Positions 1 to 8,317 of a stretch of DNA of 42,454 bases are shown in pieces. The stretch's first letter is position 1, and every line of letters starts with the position of its first letter. Where the stretch lies: contig NZ_JAQFIF010000023.1 in NCBI RefSeq assembly GCF_029504395.1, positions 1 to 42,454 on the forward strand, given 5' to 3'. The DNA comes from Arthrobacter sp. ES3-54. Lineage in GTDB: Bacteria > Actinomycetota > Actinomycetes > Actinomycetales > Micrococcaceae. The notes below the pieces were generated by a model that worked only from the letters and a program-made list of their open reading frames with translations, was not told the DNA's origin and did not search any database. Both the position numbers and the translations under genes were made by a program.

Positions 1-114
<114 letters not shown>

Positions 115-145
115 GCCACCAGAGCCGACGCACACAGGAGAACGC

Positions 146-1093
146 ATGGATACGCCCCCGGAGCTGATCGACTTCACCGCAGGCCACCCCCGTTCCGGTG
201 ATCTTGACGTTTCCTGGATCCACGGATCAGAATCCGCGAAGCACAACACGGACCCGGACATCCAGGTCCACGCCTACGATGAGCACACGTTCATCCTGCG
301 CCAGAACATGGCCGTCAACTACGAGGCCCCGTTCATGTTCCTGCTGTTCGGCAACTCCCGGGCCGTGCTCATCGATACCGGCGCCACCACGTCCGCGGAC
401 TTCTTCCCCCTGCGCAGCGTTGTCGACGGCCTCATGGACACGTGGCTGGCCGCGCATCCCCGCGACGGCTACCGGCTCCTTATCCTCCATACCCATCCGC
501 ATGGCGACCATGTTGCGGGGGACGCCCAGTTCGCCGGCCGCCCCGGTACCGTCCTGGTGGACGCGGACCGGGACAGCGCGTGGGAATTCTTCGGATTCAC
601 CGGCGCTTCCGGCGATTCCGGTAACACCGGCGACGACGACGACGGCGACGACGGGTTGGGCGGGTTTGGCGGCACCGCACTGCCGGCGCAGGTGGATCTG
701 GGCGGACGAGTCCTGCAGTGCTGGCCCAGCCCGGGGCACCACAACGCGGCGGTGACGTTCTACGATCCCCACACCGGGTTCCTCCTCACCGGAGACACGG
801 TCTACCCCGGCCGGCTGTACATCCAGGACTGGCCCGCGTTTGTCCGCACTATCGACCGGCTGATCGGGTTCTGCAGCACCCACCCCGTCACCCAGGTCCT
901 GGGCTGCCACATCGAAATGTCGCGGGAACCCGGCGTCGACTATCCGGTCTTCACCACTTACCAGCCCGACGAACCATCGCTGCAGATGACCGTCGGGCAG
1001 CTCCGGGAGATCCGCCGGGCCATTGACGAGGTGGGCGGACGCCCCGGCCGGCACGTGTTTCCCGGCTTCATCCTCTGCCTCGAAGGGGGCTGA
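146..1093 (+). CDS. Metallo-beta-lactamase-fold hydrolase
   Basis: This 315-residue protein of the MBL-fold superfamily is probably a zinc-dependent hydrolase; the substrate cannot be told. The metal-binding signature HTHPHGDH lies at residues 115-122. Further ligands are His198 or His199 in PGHHN, Asp217 in LLTGDT and His255 in LGCHIE. The ATG at 146 follows AGGAG at a good distance (136-140). A low-complexity Gly/Asp insertion (residues about 153-176, including DDDDGDD) sits between the HxHxDH motif and the third ligand and looks like a surface loop. The gene converges with the glycosyltransferase downstream, with only 22 bp between stops. No signal peptide is seen, so it is likely cytoplasmic. 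Confidence 0.85.
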   Translation: MDTPPELIDFTAGHPRSGDLDVSWIHGSESAKHNTDPDIQVHAYDEHTFILRQNMAVNYEAPFMFLLFGNSRAVLIDTGATTSADFFPLRSVVDGLMDTWLAAHPRDGYRLLILHTHPHGDHVAGDAQFAGRPGTVLVDADRDSAWEFFGFTGASGDSGNTGDDDDGDDGLGGFGGTALPAQVDLGGRVLQCWPSPGHHNAAVTFYDPHTGFLLTGDTVYPGRLYIQDWPAFVRTIDRLIGFCSTHPVTQVLGCHIEMSREPGVDYPVFTTYQPDEPSLQMTVGQLREIRRAIDEVGGRPGRHVFPGFILCLEGG

Positions 1094-1115
1094 GGCGGCA
1101 ACCGTCCCGTGACAC

Positions 1116-3143
1116 TCAGCGCCCCCGCAGCGACGCCGCGGCGGGGACGCCGGGCGGGAAATCGGGCAGCGCCCCTGCGGGCGTGTGGAAGATCCACAAC
1201 GAGAGCGCACGGTAGGTGGCCCAGTCGTCGTCGGCCGCCCGCAGGGACGCGATCTCGGTTCCGTCCGGCTGCCCAGTGGTGCGGATGACCTGTAGCCGGA
1301 CCGGCGCCGCTTCCGGCAGCCGGAGCGTGACCAGTCCAGAGGCCGGCATCGTTCCGCGCGGGAAGCGAACTGCGGCGCCACCGACCGAAATGTCCAGCAG
1401 CTCTCCGCAAGTGCCCTCGGCTTCCACCAGCGCAGACACCTCCATCCGGTAGGCGTTGCGGCGGGACGTGGCGAATTCGGCGGCCCGGATCCGCCGCGTC
1501 CCGAGCACCAGGACAGCGCCGGCGAGCACCAGCCAGGCACCCGATGCCACCGTAGAACCGGGCGTCGTGCGCCAGGGCACCAGCCCGGCCAGCCCGGCCG
1601 CCGCGTACAGAATCACTGCGGTGATCAGGACAACCATCACGATTAGGATCCGCGGCGTCCGGCCCCGGAGCCGGAGGTCGGCGGCGCCCTTGGGCGTCAC
1701 CTGGAACTCCAGGATGTTCCGGGACATGAGCCACCAGAGGCACGCGAGGCCCACCGGGACGCGGAAGATCCGCAGGGCGAAGGCTGTGGGCCAGTGGATT
1801 TCGTTGCGCATGAGCTGCTTGGACCCCCACAGGCGCACGGTGAACATGACCAGGAAGACCCCGGTGAAGAGCAGCGGGCCAGCGGTGGAGGTCTGTGCCC
1901 CGGACAGCATGATCACCACCGGAATAAGGAAGGCCACCAGCGTGGCGATGCCCTCCAGCCACCACAGCGTGCCGTTGAGGTACTCGTGGTAATTCCGCCA
2001 CGACATCCAGCCCTTCGCCGCCCACAGTTTCTCGTGGACGAGGATCTGCATCGCACCCATGCCCCAGCGCCGGCGCTGCAACAGGTACTGGTCCGGCGTC
2101 GCCGGCGCGAGCCCGACGGCGAGCGTCTGGTGGTGGTAGACGGTCCGCCAGCCGCACCGGATGAGTTTGAGGGTGGTGTGCATGTCCTCGGTGATGGTCT
2201 CGGTCGCCACGCCGCCCACCTCCTCCAGGGCGCTCAGGCGCAACAACGACGTCGACCCGCACCAGAACGGTCCGGCGCCGGGAACGTTGCGGGACGCCAT
2301 GAGGACGTTGAAGAAGGTGCCCTGCTCGCCGGTGATGCCGTCGTCGTCGAACGCGCCGCCGTTGTAGAAGGACTGCGGACCCTGGATCAGGGCGATCTCA
2401 GGGTCTTTGAACCAGCCCAGGGTGGCGGTGAGGAACGTTGGCAGCGGGACGTGGTCGCAGTCCAGGACCGCGATGATGTCGATGCCGGGGCCGCCGCCGG
2501 CTCTTTCCGCGGCCATCAGGGACAGGGCGTGGTTCATGTTGCCTGCCTTGGCGTGGTCGTGGACGGCCCGGCGGACATACCGGGCACCATAAGCGATGCA
2601 CATTTCCTCGACCCAGGGCCGGTCCCCGTCGTCGAGAACCCACGTCTCATGCGCCGGGGCGAGCCCGCAGGCCGCGGCGACCGTGGGCGTCAGCACCTCG
2701 ATGGGCTCGTTGTACGTAGGGATCAGCACCGCCACCCGCATGCCGTTCGGGGCCTCCGACACGGGCGCCGGAGGACGGCTGTCAATGTTCCACACGGACC
2801 ACGCCTTCAGGACGAGGCCGGCCAACGGCAGGGCCTCGAAAGTGACCAGGATCCAGGCGATGGTCAGGTTCCATTCACCGGACGGCATTGTGAACAGGAC
2901 ACGCCAGGCCAGGTACAGGACCAGGGCGGCGATGGCCGCGATACCGCCCACATGCGCCAACCTCCGGGACCGGGGAGCCTCAGGTCCGGGAGGTCCCAGC
3001 CGGGCGGCCCAGCCGGCAATGCCGGCACGGGTCAGCGCCGCGGCGTCAAGCGCAACGGGCTGCGGCTCAGTGGATGTTCTTCCGGTGATTCGTCCCTCAG
3101 CGGATGCGTTTTCGGCGCGCTGCCGTAGGTCTTCACGAGGCAC
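1116..3143 (-). CDS. Family 2 glycosyltransferase with PilZ domain
   Basis: This 675-residue membrane glycosyltransferase resembles cellulose synthase subunit A (BcsA). N-terminal membrane segments lie near residues 65-115. The GT2 catalytic domain shows DDG (171-173), the DxD pair Asp228/Asp230 in LDCDHV, TED (318-320, catalytic base) and QRRRW (356-360). Several membrane helices follow (about 395-550). A C-terminal PilZ domain has RxxxR at 562-566 and DxSxGG at 584-589, the residues that bind cyclic di-GMP in this family. Polymerisation of an exopolysaccharide under c-di-GMP control is therefore inferred. No BcsB, BcsZ or export partner is adjacent, so the polymer is unknown. The start is a GTG preceded by GGGAGA. 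Confidence 0.88.
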   Translation of the reverse strand: MPREDLRQRAENASAEGRITGRTSTEPQPVALDAAALTRAGIAGWAARLGPPGPEAPRSRRLAHVGGIAAIAALVLYLAWRVLFTMPSGEWNLTIAWILVTFEALPLAGLVLKAWSVWNIDSRPPAPVSEAPNGMRVAVLIPTYNEPIEVLTPTVAAACGLAPAHETWVLDDGDRPWVEEMCIAYGARYVRRAVHDHAKAGNMNHALSLMAAERAGGGPGIDIIAVLDCDHVPLPTFLTATLGWFKDPEIALIQGPQSFYNGGAFDDDGITGEQGTFFNVLMASRNVPGAGPFWCGSTSLLRLSALEEVGGVATETITEDMHTTLKLIRCGWRTVYHHQTLAVGLAPATPDQYLLQRRRWGMGAMQILVHEKLWAAKGWMSWRNYHEYLNGTLWWLEGIATLVAFLIPVVIMLSGAQTSTAGPLLFTGVFLVMFTVRLWGSKQLMRNEIHWPTAFALRIFRVPVGLACLWWLMSRNILEFQVTPKGAADLRLRGRTPRILIVMVVLITAVILYAAAGLAGLVPWRTTPGSTVASGAWLVLAGAVLVLGTRRIRAAEFATSRRNAYRMEVSALVEAEGTCGELLDISVGGAAVRFPRGTMPASGLVTLRLPEAAPVRLQVIRTTGQPDGTEIASLRAADDDWATYRALSLWIFHTPAGALPDFPPGVPAAASLRGR

Positions 3144-3264
3144 GTGATCTCCCTCAGCTAGATCCGGTGCTCAATGTCCGATCATCGTAGCCGTGGCGTG
3201 GCACGTGCAGGCGGGTCCGCCGGAATCCTTGCGCAAAACTGCGTTTGGAGTGGTCTTTGACATG

Positions 3265-3322
3265 GTGCCCCGCGTTCTAGTGCCCTGTGGTCTGGCGCCC
3301 TGCGGTCTAGTGGACTGCGACG
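3265..3322. repeat. 15-bp tandem repeat, about 3.9 copies
   Basis: Four consecutive units begin at 3265, 3280, 3295 and 3310, for example GTGCCCTGTGGTCTG and GCGCCCTGCGGTCTA. The last unit is partial and diverged. The array spans the stop codon of the small minus-strand gene that ends at 3307. Because 15 is a multiple of three, a change in copy number would keep frame; the TAG stop recurs in another unit. Confidence 0.75.
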
Positions 3323-3540
3323 TCTTCCGCGTCCTCGGGCCCGACGAAGTTGCACGAACCCGGGTGGCGCACGGGCAAGGTACAGGTGCGCCCGGTGGGC
3401 AGGTGGACGTTGGCGCACCGTCCCGCCATAGCCACGTCTTCGCGGACATGCGTGACGTGCGTGCTGCTCTGTTCCTGTGCCGCTTGCTCGACGCTGGTTT
3501 GTTGGGAGTTTCCGGACGCGCTGCGGTTTTGGCTGTTCAC
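3307..3540 (-). CDS. Small Cys-containing protein of unknown function
   Basis: This is a 77-residue protein with no recognised family. The GTG start at 3540 is supported by a perfect AAGGAG 8 bp upstream; a longer reading to 3618 has no such site. The N-terminal ~35 residues are polar (Ser/Gln/Asn-rich) and likely disordered. The C-terminal half has three cysteines, in GRCANVH, GRTCTLP and HPGSCNF, with several histidines, resembling a small metal-binding knuckle (C-x9-C-x9-C with nearby His). It ends in acidic EDAEDVAVH, with its stop inside a 15-bp tandem repeat. It stands alone, divergent from the DUF1992 gene. The coding call rests on the ribosome site and the cysteine pattern. Confidence 0.6.
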   Translation of the reverse strand: MNSQNRSASGNSQQTSVEQAAQEQSSTHVTHVREDVAMAGRCANVHLPTGRTCTLPVRHPGSCNFVGPEDAEDVAVH

Positions 3541-3789
3541 GGCTGCAACTCCTTGGGATCTGCGGTGCAGAAAGGATGGGAAGGTGCTTGGTTTTACCAG
3601 AAGTCCCCAGCTTCGCACGGGCGGGTTAACACGGGGTTACGGGAGTGTAAGGATCCCGTCTCGTCGAAGGTGCGCGGGCTGGCCGGGCCCCCCGGGGCGA
3701 CACCGCCGAACGGCCTTTTGCCACCGCCGGCTGTTCCGCATACTGGAAAGCAGATCCGCGATTCCGGCAGGTGAGGACGGTGGTGGCTG

Positions 3790-4395
3790 ATGAGCAGCGG
3801 GGTAGAAGGTTCCGGCAGTGCATTCCGGCGCCGGGTAGAGCGTGCCGCGGAACTCCGGGCGGTGCGGGCCTCGGGCAGCACCGCCCAGGAGAACGACGCG
3901 CTCAACGCCGCCGAGGAAGAGCTCCGGCAAAAGCGCGCCAAGATCGACGACGCTGCCAAGGCCGAGTACCTGATCCGGGATGCCATGGCGCAGGGCAAGT
4001 TCGACAACCTCAAGTACGCCGGCAAACCCATTCCCGGGCTGGGCGAGGCGTATGACCCCGACTGGTGGGTCAAGGGTCTGATCCAGCGGGAGAACATCTC
4101 TGGCCTGGGCCCGAAGGCGATCCTGCTCCGCACCGAGGACGCCGAGCTTGATGCCCGTCTCGATGCCCAGTTCAGCGAAAAGCAGGTGCGCGAGATCGTG
4201 GAGGACTTCAATGCCAGGATCATTGATGCCCGGCGGCAACTCCAGGGCGGCCCGCCCGTGATCACAAAGACGCGCGACGTCGACGTCGAACTGGAGCGCT
4301 GGCGGGCGCGCCGGGCTGCCGCGGCCACCGCGGCCCCGCCGGAGCCGGAACCGAAGCGGCCCTGGTGGCGGCGGCTCTGGAACGGGGCTGGCTAG
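3790..4395 (+). CDS. DUF1992 (DnaJC28-like) protein
   Basis: A 201-residue protein of the DUF1992 family, the conserved domain also found in eukaryotic DNAJC28. Diagnostic segments are AMAQGKFDNLKYAGKPIPGL (about residues 66-85) and the following DPDWWVKGLIQRENISGLG. There is no J domain and no signal peptide. The middle is charged and likely helical (residues 35-60 and 115-160), and the C-terminus ends in basic, Trp-rich KRPWWRRLW, which could touch membrane or nucleic acid. The molecular function of the family is not known. The ribosome site is weak (GAGG about 13 bp upstream). It sits 39 bp before the NmrA-like gene and may be co-transcribed with it. Confidence 0.8.
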   Translation: MSSGVEGSGSAFRRRVERAAELRAVRASGSTAQENDALNAAEEELRQKRAKIDDAAKAEYLIRDAMAQGKFDNLKYAGKPIPGLGEAYDPDWWVKGLIQRENISGLGPKAILLRTEDAELDARLDAQFSEKQVREIVEDFNARIIDARRQLQGGPPVITKTRDVDVELERWRARRAAAATAAPPEPEPKRPWWRRLWNGAG

Positions 4396-4434
4396 GCGTT
4401 GCCCAAGGTGGGGCCGTCAATCTAGGAGAAAACA

Positions 4435-5343
4435 ATGTCTGAACATGAACATGAACATGAACCTGTCCTGGTGATCGGTGCGACGGGATGGCTCGGCGGC
4501 CAGGTCGTCGACCGGCTTCTTGCCCGCGGAAAAAAGGTTCGCGCCTTGGTGCGCCCGACCTCGGACGCGGCCAAACTCGAAGCCAAGGGCGTCGAGATAG
4601 CCCGCGGCGATATGCTCGACCTCGATTCCCTCGTCATCGCGATGACCGGCACCGCGGCGGTAATCACGACGGCGGCCGGTTACACCGGAAAGAACAAGAA
4701 CGCCCACGAGATCGACACCCGTGGCAACGCCAATCTCGCCATCGCCGCGAGCAAAGCCGGGGTGAAGCGCTTCGTGCTCACCAGCATCCTCACGAGTGAC
4801 CAGACACCCGGTGTGCCGCATTTCTGGCAAAAGAAGCTCACCGAGGACAAGCTCGAAGAACTCGGTGTCCCGTTTGTCGCGCTGCGTCCCGGAGCATTTT
4901 TCGACCAGATTGCCCGGATTGGCGGTGACCCGTTCGAGAAGGGCCGCATCATCTGGCTCGGCTCCAAGAGCGTCCCCCTGACGTTCGTCCTGACCAGCGA
5001 CCTCGCGACCTACCTCGCGGAAGCCGTCGACGCCGACATCGTCGGCGGGGAACGCATCGATATCGGCTGGACGCGCCCCATCAGCATGCGGGAAGGTGCT
5101 GAACTGGCGTCGCGGCTGGCGAACACCAAAGTTAGGGTCCTGTCTGTTCCCGCCGGGATGCTCCGCGGCATGGGCAAAATTTCGGGGAAGGCCGGTTCGC
5201 GCATGCGTGACATGGGAGCCATGGCGGTCTGGTTCGATACCGGCCGATACGTGGCCAACACGAGCCGGCAGATAGAACTCTTCGGTCCCGCGCCAACTCC
5301 GGAAGACGCAGTCGCGCGCTTCGCTGCCAGGCTTGGCCACTGA
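4435..5343 (+). CDS. NmrA-like NAD(P)-binding protein (atypical SDR)
   Basis: A 302-residue Rossmann-fold protein of the atypical short-chain dehydrogenase (NmrA/NAD(P)H-binding) group. The nucleotide motif GATGWLGG is at about residues 15-22, followed by RALVRPTSD, where an Arg suggests NADP preference. KRFVLTSIL and FVALRPGAFFDQI are typical of the family, which lacks the Tyr-x3-Lys catalytic pair and often acts as a redox sensor or quinone/nucleotide-sugar modifier. The start is supported by AGGAGAAAACA before ATG. The N-terminus is an odd (His-Glu)n run written by three GAACAT repeats. It is the last gene before the composite region carrying the first palindromic repeat. Confidence 0.82.
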   Translation: MSEHEHEHEPVLVIGATGWLGGQVVDRLLARGKKVRALVRPTSDAAKLEAKGVEIARGDMLDLDSLVIAMTGTAAVITTAAGYTGKNKNAHEIDTRGNANLAIAASKAGVKRFVLTSILTSDQTPGVPHFWQKKLTEDKLEELGVPFVALRPGAFFDQIARIGGDPFEKGRIIWLGSKSVPLTFVLTSDLATYLAEAVDADIVGGERIDIGWTRPISMREGAELASRLANTKVRVLSVPAGMLRGMGKISGKAGSRMRDMGAMAVWFDTGRYVANTSRQIELFGPAPTPEDAVARFAARLGH

Positions 5344-5411
5344 CCAGCGCACGTCTGAAGGGTGCCTCGGTGTCCAGGTAATCGGGTGGTCCCGGTCGCT
5401 GGAACATGCGG

Positions 5412-5488
5412 TGGTGCGGTCCGTGTGGCTGCTGGCCAGCGCCTGGTTCGGGAAGGACGCGCCGGCCCGCGACATGAGGCCCGGGTAG
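5412..5488 (+). pseudogene. Decayed 3' end of a membrane-protein gene
   Basis: This segment closely matches the last ~25 codons and stop of the membrane-protein gene ending at 8303. Both share the block CCGTGTGGCTGCTGG and then GGGAAGGACGCGCCGG, and both end in GGGTAG. In the matching frame it reads SVWLLASAWFGKDAPA before the stop. Nothing upstream of 5412 matches the parent gene and there is no start codon, so it is a fragment. As at 8303, the stop is followed within ~15 bp by a palindromic repeat. Confidence 0.75.
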
Positions 5489-5502
5489 CAGACCGGGCAC
5501 GG

Positions 5503-5570
5503 CGAAGTCGCCGGAAACCTGCGAGGTCGCCGGAACATTCCGGCGAGGTGGCACGTTTCCGGCGAATTCG
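5503..5570. repeat. Palindromic intergenic repeat, copy 1
   Basis: A 68-bp imperfect palindrome of two 34-base arms, pairing at about 28 of 34 positions. The outer block is TCGCCGGAAAC and its inverse GTTTCCGGCGA; the inner block is CGCCGGAA/TTCCGGCG around the centre. Flanks GGGCACGG and GCGCGTTGGGGC resemble those of other copies. It lies between two decayed gene tails pointing at each other. Such a structure could form a strong hairpin and act as a bidirectional terminator. Confidence 0.9.
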
Positions 5571-5589
5571 CGCGTTGGGGCTAGACGGT

Positions 5590-5690
5590 GCGGTCCCGAT
5601 CCACCCGCCAGCTGGCCCATGTTGACGGTGTCGAGCCCAATTAGTCACGAAGCCCGGCCGCAAGCTCAGGGTCCAAGTCTGAAATCCCGG
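5590..5690 (-). pseudogene. Decayed 3' part of an F420/NADP oxidoreductase gene
   Basis: The plus-strand sequence aligns with 15862-15970, within the oxidoreductase gene at 15790-16431. Shared blocks are GCGGTCCCG, CGCCAGCT, CCCATGTTGACGGTGTCGA, AAGCTCAG and GAAATC, in the same order. There is an 11-base deletion after CCAGCT and further small changes that break the frame. The final ~24 codons and the N-terminal half are absent. This is a gene relic, with its parent end facing the palindromic repeat just as in the intact locus. The rest of this 442-bp gap (5344-5411 and 5691-5785) shows nothing recognisable apart from the permease ribosome site. Confidence 0.7.
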
Positions 5691-5785
5691 ACGGAGAATC
5701 AAACTTCGCCGTGATGCAGCTCACGCGCCGTGCTCAGATGTACTCACGACTTCGTCAGGATCCATTCTCAATGTGAGGAACAGTC

Positions 5786-7267
5786 ATGCAGGCCACTACA
5801 AGAACGGGAACAGCAGAGCCGCGCGTCGAGCGCCGCTCCATCGACTTCGTCCCTGAACACGAACGCCACGGGTCACCGACGCAGCAATTCACCCTATGGT
5901 TTGGCGCGAACATGCAGATCACGGCAATCGTGGACGGAGCGCTGGCGGTGCTTTTCGGCGCCGATGCCCTGTGGGCGATCCTCGGGCTGCTGATCGGCAA
6001 CATCCTCGGCGGAGCCGTCATGGCACTGCACGCGGCCCAGGGACCCAAGCTTGGTCTCCCGCAGATGATCTCCAGCCGTGCGCAGTTCGGCGTCCTTGGC
6101 GCCGTGATCCCCCTGGTGCTGGTCATCATCATGTATCTCGGCTTCGCGGCCACCGGAACTGTCCTGGCGGGGCAGGCCGTAGAGCAGATCACCCACACCG
6201 GAACGCCGGCCGTGGGCATGGTCATCTTCGGGGCCTTGACCGTGCTGGTGGCGACCCTGGGCTACAAGTACATCCACCTGATGGGACGGATTTCGACCGT
6301 CGTGGGCGTGCTGGGCTTCACCTACCTGGGCATCAGGCTCCTCGCCAGTCAGGACGTCGGCGCGCTGCTGAGCTCCGGCAGCTTCGAATTCCCCACGTTC
6401 CTCCTGGCCGTCTCCCTCGGCGCCGGGTGGCAGCTGACGTACGGCCCATACGTCGCCGACTATTCCCGTTACCTGCCGTCTGACACTGCGCCCCGCCGAA
6501 CGTTCCTGACCGCCTTCTTCGGCACGGTCCTTGGATCGCAGTGGTCCATGACCCTCGGCGCCCTGTTCGCTGCCCTGGCGCTGCCCAAGGGCCAGCGGTT
6601 CCTCGACGGTCAGGTGGCCTTCCTCGGCAACCTCAGCGGCGGTGGCCTAATCGCCGTCGTCATTTACCTGGTGATCGTGACCGGCAAACTGACCGTCAAC
6701 ACCCTCAACGCCTACGGCGGATACATGACGATGCTGACCTCTGTAACAGCGTTCACGCGCAAATCGACGGCACCGTCACGGACCCGGTTGGTCTATGTGA
6801 TCGCCTTCATCGGGCTTTCCGTCCTCATCGCGGTACTGGCTTCGCCGGACTTCATCGCCAACTTCAAGAACTTCGTCCTGCTCCTGCTCATGGTTTTCAT
6901 TCCGTGGAGCTCGATCAACCTCGTGGACTACTACCTCGTCTCGAAGGAAAAGGTGGACATCCCGGCGCTGTACGATCCTGACGGCCGGTACGGGCGGTGG
7001 AACAAGACCGCTCTCTTCTCCTACGCCGTCGGCATTCTCGTCCAGATTCCGTTCCTCGCCCAGACTCTCTACACGGGACCGATGACCAAGATGCTGGGTG
7101 GCGCCGACATCTCCTGGCTGGTTGGCCTGGTGGTCACCGCCCTCGTGTTTTATCCGCTGGCCAAGCGAAACTCGAACGCACCGGCGCACATGATCTACCC
7201 GGCCGACGCCGGCCCGCTTGCCACTGCCTCGGCCAGCGAACCGCTTCAGAGCAGCCAGGTGCCCTGA
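5786..7267 (+). CDS. NCS1 family permease (CodB-type)
   Basis: A 493-residue integral membrane transporter of the nucleobase-cation-symport-1 family (purine/cytosine permease group). It probably imports a nucleobase or related heterocycle with H+ or Na+. About 12 helices start near residue 40. Family hallmarks include LWFGANMQI (about 38-46), GNILGGAVMALHAAQGPKLGLPQM split across helices 2-3, SRAQFGVLGA, and SINLVDYYLV (about 375-384). The start ATG follows GTGAGGAAC. No deaminase, hydantoinase or regulator lies next to it, so the substrate is open. It is bounded on both sides by palindromic repeats (5503-5570 and 7289-7356) and could be a single-gene module. Confidence 0.87.
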   Translation: MQATTRTGTAEPRVERRSIDFVPEHERHGSPTQQFTLWFGANMQITAIVDGALAVLFGADALWAILGLLIGNILGGAVMALHAAQGPKLGLPQMISSRAQFGVLGAVIPLVLVIIMYLGFAATGTVLAGQAVEQITHTGTPAVGMVIFGALTVLVATLGYKYIHLMGRISTVVGVLGFTYLGIRLLASQDVGALLSSGSFEFPTFLLAVSLGAGWQLTYGPYVADYSRYLPSDTAPRRTFLTAFFGTVLGSQWSMTLGALFAALALPKGQRFLDGQVAFLGNLSGGGLIAVVIYLVIVTGKLTVNTLNAYGGYMTMLTSVTAFTRKSTAPSRTRLVYVIAFIGLSVLIAVLASPDFIANFKNFVLLLLMVFIPWSSINLVDYYLVSKEKVDIPALYDPDGRYGRWNKTALFSYAVGILVQIPFLAQTLYTGPMTKMLGGADISWLVGLVVTALVFYPLAKRNSNAPAHMIYPADAGPLATASASEPLQSSQVP

Positions 7268-7288
7268 ACCGGAACGAGCCAGACCGGC

Positions 7289-7356
7289 CGAATTCGCCGG
7301 AAACCTGCGCGCTCGCCTGAACCTTCCGGCGATCTCACAGGTTTCCGGCGAATTGG
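7289..7356. repeat. Palindromic intergenic repeat, copy 2
   Basis: A 68-bp palindrome with the same layout as copy 1, starting CGAATTCGCCGGAAACCTG and ending CAGGTTTCCGGCGAATTGG; about 28 of 34 arm positions pair. It begins 21 bp after the permease stop, as expected of a terminator-like element. It lies between two genes on the same strand. Confidence 0.9.
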
Positions 7357-7526
7357 CGCGTCGACCCGAACGTCCGTGATAGATGCTTGCCGGCGCAACG
7401 GTGGCCGGCACATTCGGCCGCAAGATGCCGATCCAAGGCCCGTGGCTTCGCGGGCGCAATCGGCGTAGCCTGCGCTTAGGCGCACTCATCGCGGACCTGC
7501 GCGGTCGGCACGAAGCGGGCGATGCC

Positions 7527-8303
7527 ATGAAAAAGTTCGAGCCGCAGGACAGCCATACCCCGCGGCCAGGCACTGGGTCTGAACCGGGGCGACTCGCAGC
7601 ACTGCGCGCGCAGTTGCGCCTGGCCGCCACGCTGGCGTTTGCTGGCTTCGCGGTGTCGGTGATTGCCGGACTGTTCCATGCCGACACCGCCAGCGCGAAC
7701 GACCACCCGGCCACGTTCGCGGAGTACGCCCGCAGCGGCATCTGGACGGCGGTCCATCTGGGGCAGTTCGCGGGCATGGCGCTTCTCATCTCAGGGCTGC
7801 TGGTCCTACTGGTGGTCCTGAAAGCGCCGGACGGGGTCATGGCCTGGGCGGCACGCTTCGGCATTGCGGCGGCGGTAGCCGCGCTGGCCCTATATGCCTC
7901 GCTCCAGGCCGTCGACGGGGTTGCCCTCAAGCACGCCGTGGACGCCTGGGCTGCCGCCGCGGAATCGGAGAAACCCGCCCGGTTTGCGACCGCCGAGGGC
8001 ATCCGGTGGCTCGAGTGGGGCCTGCGCAGCTACCAGAGCTTCGTGCTGGGCGCGGCCCTGCTCCTGACCGGTGCCGTGGTTGTCGGGGCACACCGGGTCT
8101 CCCGACTGATCGGCTATCTCATGGCGCTCTCCGGCCTGGCGTACGTTGCCCAGGGCTGGATTGTCGGGGCCGAAGGCTTCTCCTCGGCGAACACTATTCC
8201 CATACTGGCCGGGATTGCCTTGATCCTGGTGTGGTCCGTGTGGCTGCTGGTCAGCGCCTGGTTTGGGAAGGACGCGCCGGCCCGCGACAGGAGACGCGGG
8301 TAG
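7527..8303 (+). CDS. Six-helix membrane protein of unknown function
   Basis: A 258-residue predicted membrane protein with about six helices: LRLAATLAFAGFAVSVIAGL, HLGQFAGMALLISGLLVLLV, FGIAAAVAALALYASL, SFVLGAALLLTGAVVVG, IGYLMALSGLAYVAQG and ILAGIALILVWSVWLLVSAW. The loops carry charged residues (KHAVDAW, FATAEGIRWLEWG). No family was identified with confidence. The open frame extends to 7383, but the extra 48 residues are Arg-rich and unlike a membrane N-terminus, so the ATG at 7527 is preferred. It lies between palindromic repeat copies 2 and 3, and its last ~25 codons are duplicated as a relic at 5412-5488. Confidence 0.72.
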   Translation: MKKFEPQDSHTPRPGTGSEPGRLAALRAQLRLAATLAFAGFAVSVIAGLFHADTASANDHPATFAEYARSGIWTAVHLGQFAGMALLISGLLVLLVVLKAPDGVMAWAARFGIAAAVAALALYASLQAVDGVALKHAVDAWAAAAESEKPARFATAEGIRWLEWGLRSYQSFVLGAALLLTGAVVVGAHRVSRLIGYLMALSGLAYVAQGWIVGAEGFSSANTIPILAGIALILVWSVWLLVSAWFGKDAPARDRRRG

Positions 8304-8317
8304 CTGGCCCCGCACGG

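Noticed and set aside
1794..3128. Long open frame on the plus strand opposite the glycosyltransferase
   Set aside because: Antisense shadow in GC-rich DNA; the minus-strand protein has clear catalytic motifs and this one has none.
7383..7526. 48-residue N-terminal extension of the six-helix membrane protein
   Set aside because: Arg-rich, with no ribosome site; the ATG at 7527 directly precedes the membrane part.
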